Under the pieces are notes generated by a model, which saw only the letters and a list, made by a program, of their open reading frames with translations, did not search any database and was not told the origin of the DNA. A program made the position numbers and the translations under genes. 64,000 bases of DNA from Armigeres subalbatus (taxonomy: Eukaryota; Arthropoda; Insecta; Diptera; Culicidae). The stretch spans positions 240,303,047-240,367,046 of the forward strand of contig NC_085141.1 in assembly GCF_024139115.2 (NCBI RefSeq), written 5' to 3'. Each line of letters opens with the position of its first letter. Positions within the stretch are counted from its first letter, which is position 1. Shown here in pieces: positions 22,450-32,753 of this stretch.

Positions 22450-24050
22450 CGGTAAATTGGGTAAAATAGCCTTGTAAAAATAAAATGTCAAAAATTCATA
22501 AATTTTTATATGTGAGCTCAAGCAGAATATACATCAAACTTATTGAAACTTATTTCAGTGCGCCGACTCAAATCAAATTATCGACTAACTAACGACTCAA
22601 TCAAATTATGAGTTTCTGCACATTGCACTGTTTGTTTGCAAGCCAGTTTGTGAGAATCTCAAATCCATTTTATCGATGTTTCAGCATCTGGCTGAAACTT
22701 ACAAGGTTTATTTAAGGTTATATCTACACATATGTAGATGAAACTATTTGACAAAATATTGGGGTGGGGATAGAGGGGTAAAATAGATATCCAAATATAA
22801 ATAATGTTACGAAACAAGATAATCGTAACCACACTTCTTAGATTTGATTATTCCGACCCAACTGGCAACTAATCTAGTGATTTTGCTAGTTTGCTTCGAA
22901 ATTCTTCCAAGCTTAGTATTTTTATGGTTTTTTATCTGTCAACAATTAAATCCTTCACAATCTCTCAATCTCAAAAAATAACGTGAACTAGTCAACTAGT
23001 CATGTCATTTCTATAATATTCCGGCGGAGGTATTATAAACTTAGCGCCGTCTTAAACTCCCGTTCAAAAATATTGTTCCACCAAAATAAATGCTTTAGCT
23101 TGTTTCCATCCATTCGGAAGTGAGAACATTTGTTTTGGTACTTCAACACGGTAGTCTATTCCTCGGTGAAAAAAGCAATAGATAGATTTCTCAAAAAGTA
23201 TTGCAAGCTGTTACTACCCAAGTACTACTTCTTAGCAAACCACACCTTATGGTTGGTTGGAAATATGTTCATATAAGGTTAGTAAAGATTTCAAGAGAAA
23301 AAGGCTGATATTTAAAGCATCATTTTTACAATTAACTACACAGTCTTGTTGAGGTAGTCAAGCACTTTCAGGTGGTGTAAATTAAGCCGAGAATAAAACA
23401 GTTTTGCTTGGTAATCTTTTAATTAATTGATTAAGCGATCTACAATTTATATACTTTATCTATGAGTGTAGAAACGTGTATCCTAGAATTTGAAGTATTT
23501 TCATGAGGAGTGTGTTTTCAAATCGTCAGACAATTGATACTCTATCCTATTCAATAGTATACACATTACATTGTTACGCTCTCCGTGTAAAAAACCAGCT
23601 CGTTGTAGAAAAAAAAGTTTTTCCCGTATTGTGCAAAATGAATGCAACTTTGTTAAACTTTGGAGTGTTTTTCACACAGTTGTGTAAACATAGAATCGAG
23701 GGTATTCCATTACCTATGAGATAAAATTGTCCAACCCTTGAAAATATATACACCCGATTAGAACTGGTATAATCCATTCAGTCAAACATTTTGTTTAGAT
23801 TGTATCTCTGTAATATTAGCTAGCAGTTTGAAGGTTAGTAATTCAAAATGCATGAAAGGTACACGGTTTGACAATAAACTTGCAGAATTTGGTTTAAAGT
23901 GATAATGATGGAGGATGAAAGAGAGTTATGAATATCGCACAATCGTTACAAGCTACAAAAACAAGCCTATGGTAACCTGATGCAAGTAGGTACAAAAGAA
24001 AAATATAATCTGAGAAGCAGCTCCACCAACAAGCTATGTTTAAACGCTAC
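22450..24050. other. Non-coding centre of the TTAA element
   Basis: AT-rich, with no open frame above 73 codons and no transposase motif. GGGGTAAAATAG-type phrases at about 22460 and 22775 repeat a theme of the arms. Confidence 0.6.
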
Positions 24051-24316
24051 GAAATTGCTCATTTGCCGTTAAGAATAATTGTTTTTTTTTCGCATAGCTG
24101 TTAAAGCAACATCAGTACCGGTACCCACAGTAATTGTAGTTGATTCAAAAAAAATATCAACAAGCACTTTCGTCGAATCCGTTCATTTTTGTTTCAGTTT
24201 GCGAAAGACGTGCTAATGTTTAAGGCACTTATTTTGGTCCTATTTTACATCTGTTGAAAATTGTTCTGCAAATAGTTTGCTATCTAATATAGATCAGCGA
24301 AGGATATACGTATCTA

Positions 24317-24507
24317 CAACCAATATTTTTTTTACACGGTTGGTATTCTTTAATTTCCCGGTTAACATAATTTTTTACAGCTTTTGAAATACCACCTGAA
24401 TTTTCTTTGATTTTTTGTGAATTTTTTCATGGGGTTAACTCATAGTTTCATTAACGCTGAAGGTCGTAATTAGCTTAAACCCACCCGTGTAAAAAAAGAA
24501 CCGGGTG
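24317..24507. mobile_element. TA-flanked MITE in the right arm
   Basis: The element is 191 bp between TA at 24315-24316 and 24508-24509. The left end is CAACCAATATTTTTTTTACA; the right end, on the other strand, is CACCCGGTTCTTTTTTTACA. The empty site, GATACGTATA preceded by CTCAATA, is preserved in the left arm at about 18860-18872. Confidence 0.88.
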
Positions 24508-25240
24508 TATTGAGACGAAAAATATAGATGAATTGAAAGGAAGAAGAAACAGTTTTTTGCTAGAACTCACATGAAAAAATATGTATTTTTTTACATTTAT
24601 TTTTAAAGGACTATTTTACCCTACACTCCCCTAATAGAAAATTCTGATTTTTAATTTCAACTTAGACAAAAAAGTTTGGACAGTTTTCCCCAGATCGGAA
24701 AACATCAACTTAAGTAGGGTCAAAATTTGTACGAACTTTCTTTTGAATAAACAGTGTTGCAGAAAATTGCGATTTTCTTAGAAATTCTTGATTTGGCGCT
24801 TCTACATTATATATGAGATGAAAGCTCTTTAGTTCCTTAATTGCCTTACGGGTTTAGTTTTTTATCCTAGATCTGTTGGTGAAAAATATTCCCTTTGGAA
24901 AAACGACCATTTTTTATCGAAAAAGTCATTTTTCTCCAAAAGTAAACAACTTTATAACCCTATTAACCACTTGGTATAAAGAACTAATTGAGTAGAAAAA
25001 GCGTGCAAAATTTAAACAAAATCGGTCACTCATTGCCAAAGTTATTGCATTTTTTTGGTTTTGGCGATTTTTGAACAATAATTTTTGAAGGGCCGTTTTA
25101 CCCCACTTTCCCTCAATGACAAAATCTGAAAATTTGCTAAATGTCTTCTCATACATATATGAACAAACCCTGAAAATTTCATCCAAATCGGAGAATATCG
25201 ATACAAGAGGGGGTCGCGCTTCTCGCGAACTGGCTCTTAA

Positions 25241-25290
25241 AGCACCAGTCTAGCGTACTGAGGGTCTTGGCTTCGAGTCCCATCGAACGA
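25241..25290 (+). pseudogene. tRNA-like sequence, 3' part (split by insertion)
   Basis: This contains the anticodon arm (loop CTAGCGT, formally an AGC anticodon), the B-box-like GGCTTCGAGTCCC and the 3' acceptor strand CGAACGA, which pairs with 14522-14528. T-stem mismatches argue against a working tRNA gene. Confidence 0.7.
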
Positions 25291-25369
25291 AAAATGGTGA
25301 TACCTCCAATACATTTTTCAAATCAAAATCATCCACATAATGTACATATTCACATCTAAGTTTTCAGAA

Positions 25370-25920
25370 GGTAAGAAGTGTTTGTAGTGAGAAGCAAGAA
25401 GTGAGAAGTGATAAATGATAAATGAGTAGTGTGGAGTTATTGATAAGAAGTAAGATAGCGAGTAGCAAGATCATCTCTGAATAAAGAATAAACAATGAAG
25501 AATGAAAGAGGAAGAAGAAAAAATCAAGAAGAAGAATTCAAGGAATTTCTAGGGAAGAAGGATGAAGGCAGAAGGAAGAAGCGAAAAGGGAAAAAGGAAA
25601 AAGGGAGAAGGGAGGAAGAAGGAATAAGGAAGAAGAAAAAAAGAAAGAAGGAAAAATGAAAAAGAAAGAAGGAAGAAAGAAGAAGGAAGACAAAATAAAA
25701 AAGAAGAAAGAAGAAAGAAGGAAGAAGGGAAGAGAGCAGAAAGAAGGAATAAAAAAAATGAAGAATGAACGAGGAAGAATGAAGAAGGATGAAGGAAAGA
25801 GGTGTGCGCCGCCGCGCCACGCCGCCGCCGCCGACAGTTTTCAGCACGCCGCCGACATTTTTGCATCCGCGCTGCCGTTTAAAATTTGTAGCGCCGCTTT
25901 TCTAAAATATTCCACGCCGC
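25370..25920. repeat. Purine-rich GAAGAAGG tract followed by GCC-rich block
   Basis: GTGAGAAGYAAGAAGTGAGAA units at about 25375-25480 pass into (GAAGAAGG)n-like sequence to about 25800, then CGCCGCCGCCG at 25805-25920. It is a low-complexity repeat; the lysine- or serine-rich frames are artefacts of composition. A similar set of blocks occurs at 29600-29893. Confidence 0.75.
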
Positions 25921-28030
25921 TTCAAATTTGAAAAAGTCCGCAGAATTTTCAGTGGAAACTCCGAAGCTTCAGTGGAATTTTCGTCGAAATTCCTTGATTG
26001 ATCCCTACAACAATACGTTGAAACTCCAGAAAATTGTTCATAAAGATACCAATATTTTTTTTTTTAAACTCCATACAATTTCTTATTGTAATTTCGAAAA
26101 ACTTTCCGTAGAAAATAAGAAAAACTTGTGTGGAAATTCCGAAGGATTTCCCATTATAATCTAAAGAATATCTAGTTGAAATTGAATTTTTAAACGAAAA
26201 AAGGTCGTGTGGCAGAAATGGCTGAAGACTACAAGATTAAAAGTTGTTTGGCTGAATATATCGTTTGACCGAATAGACCATTTGGTAGAAGACTAAGTAG
26301 CCTAAAGTTATTTGGCCGAAAATGTTATTTGGTCGAATTGTTCATTTGCTTCGCGATAGTTTCTTCGGCTGAATTGGTCATTTTTATATTTTCTAGACGG
26401 TAATGAAAGAAACTTATGAATTTCGCCGTAAGAACCTGATCAACTTCCTCAGAAAATATTTTTATTTTTTCCACAATATTAATTTTTTATTACAATCAGT
26501 GACGGGAAATGTAAAAAAAAATGTCGTGAGATCGCAATTACTAATTGGCTAATACCTTTTTTCAGAAGTTATAAACAATTCGGATTTTTTTAATAACATA
26601 TAATGCTTAAAAGATCCTAGAACTTTGTCGAACAAATCATTGTTCTAAATACAAAGTCTAAGCCATGAGAGCGAAATTTAAAAAATGTCACGGAATGTCA
26701 TGACATTAATGTCATTTGACACTAATTCGGCTCTCACGCCGCCAATATCAGATTTAGATAAATGACCTATTAGAAAAAGTTATAGGGTATTTTGAGGGCT
26801 ACATGTTATTTATTAGTCCCATGACATCGAAATGACATTTCCCGTCACTGATTACAATATTTTCCTCAAATTTTCCACGGGAGCTACTTTGAAGTTTCAA
26901 GAATTCTTCGAAATTACCAAGTAGAGCTCTTTGGATTTCCCAAGGGAAATTTTTTGGATTTTACATGAGAATCTCATCAGAATATTGTTCCAAATTTATA
27001 CAGAAAAATATTCGGAATATCCGCAGAAAGTTCCTGTTGAGTTCTGTTGAGCACTCTTCAAAATGTACGCAATAAAACCTTCATAATTGTATAGGAGCTT
27101 GTAACTGGAAGAAGGGATGCTTTAACGTTGAGTTTCTCAATTTAGAATAATTAAGACGACTACTTTGGCATAGCCAACGCCCATAAGAAATTCTTGGGAA
27201 ATTCGATTGGCCGAAAGCACCAGACGGCAGAATGCTCTATCAAGTCGTCTGGCTGAAAATGTTATTTAACGTACGGCTAAATGTTTATTACTGAATGGAT
27301 AATATGGTCGAAATGGCCACTCGTTTGGCGAAATGGCCTTTTTGTCAAATGACAATTGAACAAAATTCCGTAACCAGTCGATACTGACCTTAAGCCGAGC
27401 CGCGCTGAACGTTTATCTGCAAAACAACCATTTCGGCCAAATGGCATTTTCTGCGAAAAGGGTCGTTTGGCTGAATTGATTATTTTGCTACGAAGTCGTT
27501 TAGCCGAATATGTCATTTGGCAGAAAATGCCGTTTGGTAGAAAGGGTTGTTTTGCAGAAAGGACATTTTCGGGTCAAATGACTCTTTCTGCCAAATGACC
27601 ATTCTTACCAAATTGCATTTTTGGTTTATTGCGGTCAAACGACTTTTTCCGCCGAACGACATTTTCAGTCAAATGACCTGTTAGGGCAAACAACTTTTTC
27701 GGCCAAATTACCAGTTCGGCCGAATGTTCCTTTCGACTGTATGTTGCTTTCGGCCAAACTACATTTGCGGACAAACCATTTTCGACCTGATAACAGTTTC
27801 GGATATACGTTCAATTCGGCTTAATGGGATTTAGTTTGATGACTTTTGGCTTAAATCGACTTACAAAGTAGAGAGGTTACGAAATTTCGTTCAATGATCT
27901 TTTAACAATAAGTCCATTTCATCGTAAATGTCATCTGGCCAAACGGGTGGACGATCAAATAACCATTTCGGCCAAATGACCGATTTTTTCGGCCATACTA
28001 TCAGTTCGGCCATATTTTGCTTTCAGGAAT
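25921..28030. repeat. Degenerate ATTCCGAAGA and GGCCGAAA repeats
   Basis: ATTCCGAAG units occur at 25921-26165 and 26870-27060. GGCCGAAA units, mostly in the complementary sense to those at 1-300, occur at 26200-26400 and 27180-27600, then switch to the GGCCAAA sense up to 28020. The stretch 26400-26870 is an unassigned insert with CATGACATTAATGTCAT-type palindromes. No gene is supported. Confidence 0.65.
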
Positions 28031-28060
28031 GGAATTTCTCAAGTATTTCTTATGAACAAT

Positions 28061-28392
28061 GCACTGTCGTTGGATAACTGCAACATGTTTACTTTTCAGT
28101 TAGCGAATGCCGTTCGATAACTAATAGATTCACGAGACGTTTAAAACATCTTATTTTATTGTCAATTGACAGTTCTTCTATGAAAGTGACAGCTTCGGGA
28201 TTGCAGGCCTGTTCAGCGGTTGTAAACAAATGCAGTCTCAGCAGTGTCACATGAAAAGGCCTATACAGCTATCATCGACTTTGACATCGTTCTGATGTTC
28301 AGCGGTCCGATAACTGCAAAACTGTTGCAACTATCAAATTGCAGTTAAAAAGCATTGCAGTTAAGTGACTTGCAGTTATCGAACGTCTACTG
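28061..28392. mobile_element. MITE with GATAACTGCAA inverted ends
   Basis: The left end, CACTGTCGTTGGATAACTGC, is inverted relative to the right end, GCAGTTATCGAACGTCTACTG. A TA follows at 28393-28394. The length is about 330 bp and there is no coding. The ends fit the CAGT-type MITEs of this window. Confidence 0.7.
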
Positions 28393-29980
28393 TACAAAGA
28401 ATTTCTCTTAGAAACCCAAAGATTTTTTTTTTTTCAATTCCGAGCAATTCAACGTTAAAATCCAAAGATTTTATTATTGAAATCTACATTTCTACTACAA
28501 CCTTTCGCAGAAATTCTAAAGGATTTGCCCTTGAAATTCCGGAAAATTTCTCGTGAAAATTTCAGATAATTTCCCATCAAAACTCCATAGAGTCTGCAGA
28601 ATTTTCTGTTTTAACTAGGGCCATGCCAAACTAACTGTCTTGATTATTCTAGACTGAGCAAGACAAAGTTAAAACACCCATTCTACCAGCCGCACTATTC
28701 TACAATTATGAAGATTTTTTGTGTAAATTTCGGAAAATATTCAACAGAAACTTGATAGGTGCGCGAGCTCGAGCAGTTAGTTTTCGGGAAAACAGTCATC
28801 ACAATTTGAAAAATAAAGCACACGAACAATTCTGATGTGACTTTCTAACTCCAAGTCCAAAATCCGACTCCCCTCTTTATTTACAAAAACGTTATTTATA
28901 ACTACTGGCTATTGTTTACAATTTTCTCTCATTTTCAATAATGTTCCATATTACCTTTTGAAGAATGTTGCATGCTATCTACATTTACTCTCATGTGACA
29001 TTCTGCTCCGAGAGCATTCGTACTCTCTAGATAAACAATTATTTAATAATTGAGTCAGCTACTATTTCTAGGCCAGCTTATTCGCCAAGTTTTGCTCATA
29101 CTTAAATATCCGTTGTTTTTTTTTCAACAGCGGTTGCTATTTGGAAATCATTAATGGACAGGTTTCAACCTGTCCAAACTTTCCTTTCGTTCGTTTATAC
29201 AACATACTTTAAATATAGAAGAAAAATGATGATTATTGCATGGAGTTTAGGGTCGCTACACAGGAACTTCCCGTGGATATTCCGAACATTTTCGTGTAGA
29301 AATTTGAAACAATTACTCATGTAAATTCCGAAGAATCTCCTGCTGAAATTCCAAACAATTTTCGTTGGGATTTTCTAAGAGCTTCTGTTGGTAATTCAGA
29401 AAAAAACTAGAAACTGCTAAATAGTTCCCGTGGAAAATCCAAAAATAATTTGCAAATTAATGTTTTGGAAAAACTTAAATATTTTTTTAAGAATCTCATT
29501 AAATTTTTAGGCGAAATTCGAAAGATTCTTCCGTGAATGTCTTGAAAATATGCCGAAAAAAACCAAAAAAAAATCTTGAAGGAACGTAGTAAAAAAATCG
29601 TCACGCCGATTCACGCTGCCGCCACCGCCGGCTAAAATGACAAGTCATAGAACATCGACTCACGGAGGTTTGACTGTAGAATGAAGAAGGAAAAAGGGAG
29701 CAAAAATGAGGAAGAAAGAAGGAAGATGGAATGAAGAAGAAAAAACTAAGAAGAAAAAAGAAGGAAGAAGAAGGAATAAGTTCTCTGATCTCAGTTCTCA
29801 GTTCACTTTTCTCTTCCCACTTATCACATCTAACTTCTCACTTCCTACTTCTCATTACTCACTTTTCATTTCTCACTCCTCGTTACTCGAGTTACGATCG
29901 TAATCTGAGATCCATTTTTTTTACCTAACCCAAACGGAATTCAGCCAAACGACCCGTGCGGCCAAATGGCCTGACACCAT
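28393..29980. repeat. ATTCCGAAG repeats, MITE remnant, GCC block and GAAGAAGG/pyrimidine tracts
   Basis: Diverged ATTCCGAAG units occur at 28390-28600 and 29270-29580, and a GCCGCCACCGCCGG block near 29605-29635. A remnant of the right end of a 50236-type MITE (CATCGACTCACGGAGGTTTG) occurs at about 29650-29670. GAAGAAGG sequence follows at 29680-29780, and CTTCTCACTTCC-type pyrimidine units at 29795-29893. The order and inverted sense partly mirror 25370-25920. Confidence 0.6.
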
Positions 29981-30370
29981 ATTTTTGCCTTTCTCCTATA
30001 CAAAGTATACGTAAAGGGTATCTGTTCGCTCCAAAAACGAACTTTTTATAGGATGCCCGGAGACCCATAGTATTATATACCGATCGACTCAGCTCGACGA
30101 ATTGGAGTGATGTCTGTGTGTGTGTGTGCGCAAAAGGTTTAGCTCATTTCTTAGGCACTTATCCTCAACCGATTTGCTCGCAACAAATTGCATTCGACGC
30201 GGAATCTTGTTCCCATTGTTTCGTATCGAAAATCGGCCCAATCGGACTATGGGCTTCGGAGCTATGGCCAGTTTTTACAAGAAAAATTCTCACTCTCTAT
30301 TTAGGCACTCGGCCGATTTGATCACAACATTCGACGCAGAATCATGTCCCATTTTTTCCTATTAAAAATT
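29981..30370. repeat. Probable dispersed repeat with ACAAAGTATACG head
   Basis: CCTATACAAAGTATACGTAA, then GATCGACTCAGCTCGACGAA and a (TG)n run resemble a repeat I associate with culicine genomes. Two related halves (30140-30210 and 30300-30360) share ATTCGACGCRGAATC. There is no gene. Confidence 0.45.
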
Positions 30371-30904
30371 AGCCGGATCGGGTATAAACAATCGACAAAT
30401 TTAGGAATATTCAATTGAGTTGAATAAAAATCACAGCCGAAGGTTCAAATACACATGCCATATTGATTTTCATCACACTACGGACAATGAAATGCACAGA
30501 TACGAAATATTGCTCTTGCCGAGTCACCTGTGCCAGAGTGTTATTGCTCATATATGCGTAAAACTCCCAAGATGGTACAATATATCTGTCAGCCTTTGGG
30601 AGGCAAACGGGAAGCCAGAATTATTTTAATTTGCATTCGACACTATATGGCCACGAGGGACGACCGAAAATAAAGAGTAGTGATATTCGATGAAATGATG
30701 AACATAATGAATAAATGAATAAATATAGGACAGTGGCCTAAAGTGCTTCCGGGGAGACATAACTGTTCAGTTCACCTTCACAACCACTATCGGTCGAGAT
30801 TCGGATTAAAAAATAAAATTTTAAATTCAGATGAAAAATGATATAGGTGTTTGATGCATAGATAGAAAGACATAACACCTAGCCAGTTATGGCATATATA
30901 CAGC

Positions 30905-31030
30905 TCATCCTTTTTTGGCACCTCGCTGGAAAAATTGCGGTTTCCCAGGTATTACGAAATAAATTGATGATGCAACAGATCGCATGTCAGGATCCTAAAG
31001 GATTTGTTCGATTTCCTGCTTTTTTTTCCT
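30905..31030 (-). repeat. Decayed RT fragment of the second non-LTR family
   Basis: CTTTTTTGGCACCTCGCTGG and TTCCCAGGTATTACGAAATA align with 16258-16440 of the element at 14918-18469. The fragment is short and strongly diverged. Confidence 0.6.
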
Positions 31031-31353
31031 CGTTTGTCGGGTGAAGATCACTGCGTCCAGATTTTAGGACTATTGTGATATACCCTTTTGCTGTGAAATA
31101 CGCAAGTTATCTCAGTAACATGTTTGTCACTGAGATACCTTGGTATCGACTGAACTCAAGACCATCTATTATTGATGAATAGAGATCCTGAGTTACAGTA
31201 TGTGACTCCCCCATTCTGGCGAGACAAGCTTTATGAAGCCATAAGATCCATATGTCAGCAGGCCCTAAAAAGGGCTTGCTGAGAACTTTGAACCTACGTT
31301 GGGTGAGTGCACTGCAATAGCAGAGGATGTGTTCTGATGTTTCTCTCTCCTCG

Positions 31354-32082
31354 TCACAGAAGCGGCAATTTGAGGTTTGGATTGCTCCGATCTTTTGTAG
31401 ATGGACCGGTGTAGATGTTGAGATCCCTTTTGTTGAGACCTAATAGTTGTTGGGTTTTCTTGGGGTTAATCGTTACGAGCCTTTTGGATTGGCTCGTATG
31501 GGGAAGTGCATTCCAGTTTGATGTGATTTGACTGACCATATATTTGTTCAGTTCCATTTTTACAGAGCAGTCTGAGATCCCGCAGAAGGGCTCAGGGCCA
31601 ATGAACCTTTCATTAGATCCATTCCTGGCTAGCTCATCAGCAATCTCGTTTCCCTCTAGACCCGTATGTCCTGGGATCCAATATAGGTAGACTCGATTGC
31701 GTATGGATAAGTTTTTCAAAGCCAGAATGCATTCCCACACTAGCTTTGAGTTACAAGTGTAGTTATTAAGCGACTTAAGTGCCGCTTGGCTGTCAGAGAA
31801 AATACATATTTTTGCAAATCTATACTTTCTCCTCAGGCACAATAACACGCATTCTAATATTGCATATATTTCCGCCTGAAATACTGTGGGCCACTGTCCT
31901 AAGTGGACAGAAATTTTTGTTGTAGGGCCATAGATTCCGGATCCTGTCAGATTATTCATTTTCGAACCATCTGTGAAGAAATTTATAGAGCCTGTTGGAA
32001 CGCTGGGTCCACCTCCTTCCCACTCCTGGCGGGAAGGAATGAACACATCGTAAGGTAAGTCATAATTGACAACCGTTTCCAT
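31354..32082 (-). CDS. RNase H domain of the non-LTR element
   Basis: FTDGSKM supplies the first catalytic Asp, FQAEIYAILE the Glu, IFSDSQAALKSL the second Asp and WIPGHTGLEGNEIADELAR the His and last Asp, so all four metal-binding positions of type I RNase H are visible. After SNPN the frame departs from the family; the cysteine-rich tail continues in another frame. Confidence 0.88.
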   Translation of the reverse strand: METVVNYDLPYDVFIPSRQEWEGGGPSVPTGSINFFTDGSKMNNLTGSGIYGPTTKISVHLGQWPTVFQAEIYAILECVLLCLRRKYRFAKICIFSDSQAALKSLNNYTCNSKLVWECILALKNLSIRNRVYLYWIPGHTGLEGNEIADELARNGSNERFIGPEPFCGISDCSVKMELNKYMVSQITSNWNALPHTSQSKRLVTINPKKTQQLLGLNKRDLNIYTGPSTKDRSNPNLKLPLL

Positions 32083-32121
32083 CCAGTCACTACAAATTCC
32101 TATGCGGGATTTATGGCAAAT

Positions 32122-32643
32122 TCATTTAATATGCTGAGGTGTGTCTCCCGACAGCAGTGTTTTTGTTCTCTTTAACCTTAGAGCACTTTTTTCCGCTTCC
32201 AGCTTTATGAATTGATCTAACCGGGGCAGGTGAAGCATTGCGTCTAGGGCCAAAGTGGGTGTACTACGAACTGCACCAGTGATGGCTATGCAAGCGGTGC
32301 GTTGGATTTTGTTGAGCTTAGCCCTTGCAGCAGCCTCATTAGTTTTAGGCCACCAGACAAGGGAAGCGTAAGTTGTCCTGGGACGGACAATGGTTTTATA
32401 TATCCACATGATCATACTTGGTTTTAGGCCCCATCTTTTACCAAGGGTTTTTGAACAAACCCAAAGTGTATTGAGACCTTTCTGCACAACTGATTGGAGA
32501 TGAGAGTTCCAATTAAGCTTTGCGTCGAGTATGACACCTAGATATTTTACTTCACTTGAATAAACCTGGGAGCTGCGGACTCGATCGAATCGAATTTTCA
32601 AGATATTTTGCTTGAAACTCGCAAATTTCCTCCCAGTGTTCAC
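32122..32643 (-). CDS. Post-RT (thumb/connection) region of the non-LTR element
   Basis: VKYLGVILDAKLNWNSHL is the typical block after the RT core, and TIVRPRTTYASLVWWP and RTACIAITGAVRSTPT follow. The frame joins the RT only across a disturbed 340-bp stretch (32644-32985) that lacks family sequence. Confidence 0.8.
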   Translation of the reverse strand: MNTGRKFASFKQNILKIRFDRVRSSQVYSSEVKYLGVILDAKLNWNSHLQSVVQKGLNTLWVCSKTLGKRWGLKPSMIMWIYKTIVRPRTTYASLVWWPKTNEAAARAKLNKIQRTACIAITGAVRSTPTLALDAMLHLPRLDQFIKLEAEKSALRLKRTKTLLSGDTPQHIK

Positions 32644-32753
32644 TGTACACGTTACGATTTTCTCACATTAAATTATCATTATATTTATCTTTACAAAATT
32701 AATTACAAAGATTTCGTCAATTTACCGCATCGTATATATTAACGTGTCGAATG

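Larger units (their letters stand above)
14545..25236. mobile_element. TTAA-flanked composite element with about 1-kb inverted repeats
   Basis: Exact TTAA duplications lie at 14541-14544 and 25237-25240. The ends are inverted (GAGCCAGTTCGCGAGAA at the left; TTCTCGCGAACTGGCTC at the right). The inverted repeat continues for about 1 kb: left arm 14545-14917, then 18477-18883, then 22205 to about 22450; right arm about 24050-25236. The left arm was interrupted by two non-LTR elements and the right arm by a MITE. The centre, about 22450-24050, encodes no transposase. Excluding later insertions the element is about 3.7 kb and non-autonomous. A TTAA duplication points to piggyBac-type mobilisation (inference). 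Confidence 0.85.

Noticed and set aside
14522..25290. A functional tRNA-Ala gene
   Set aside because: It is interrupted by 10.7 kb and has acceptor and T-stem mismatches even when joined.
25523..25931. Serine/phenylalanine- or lysine-rich proteins
   Set aside because: Pure low-complexity GAAGAAGG translation.
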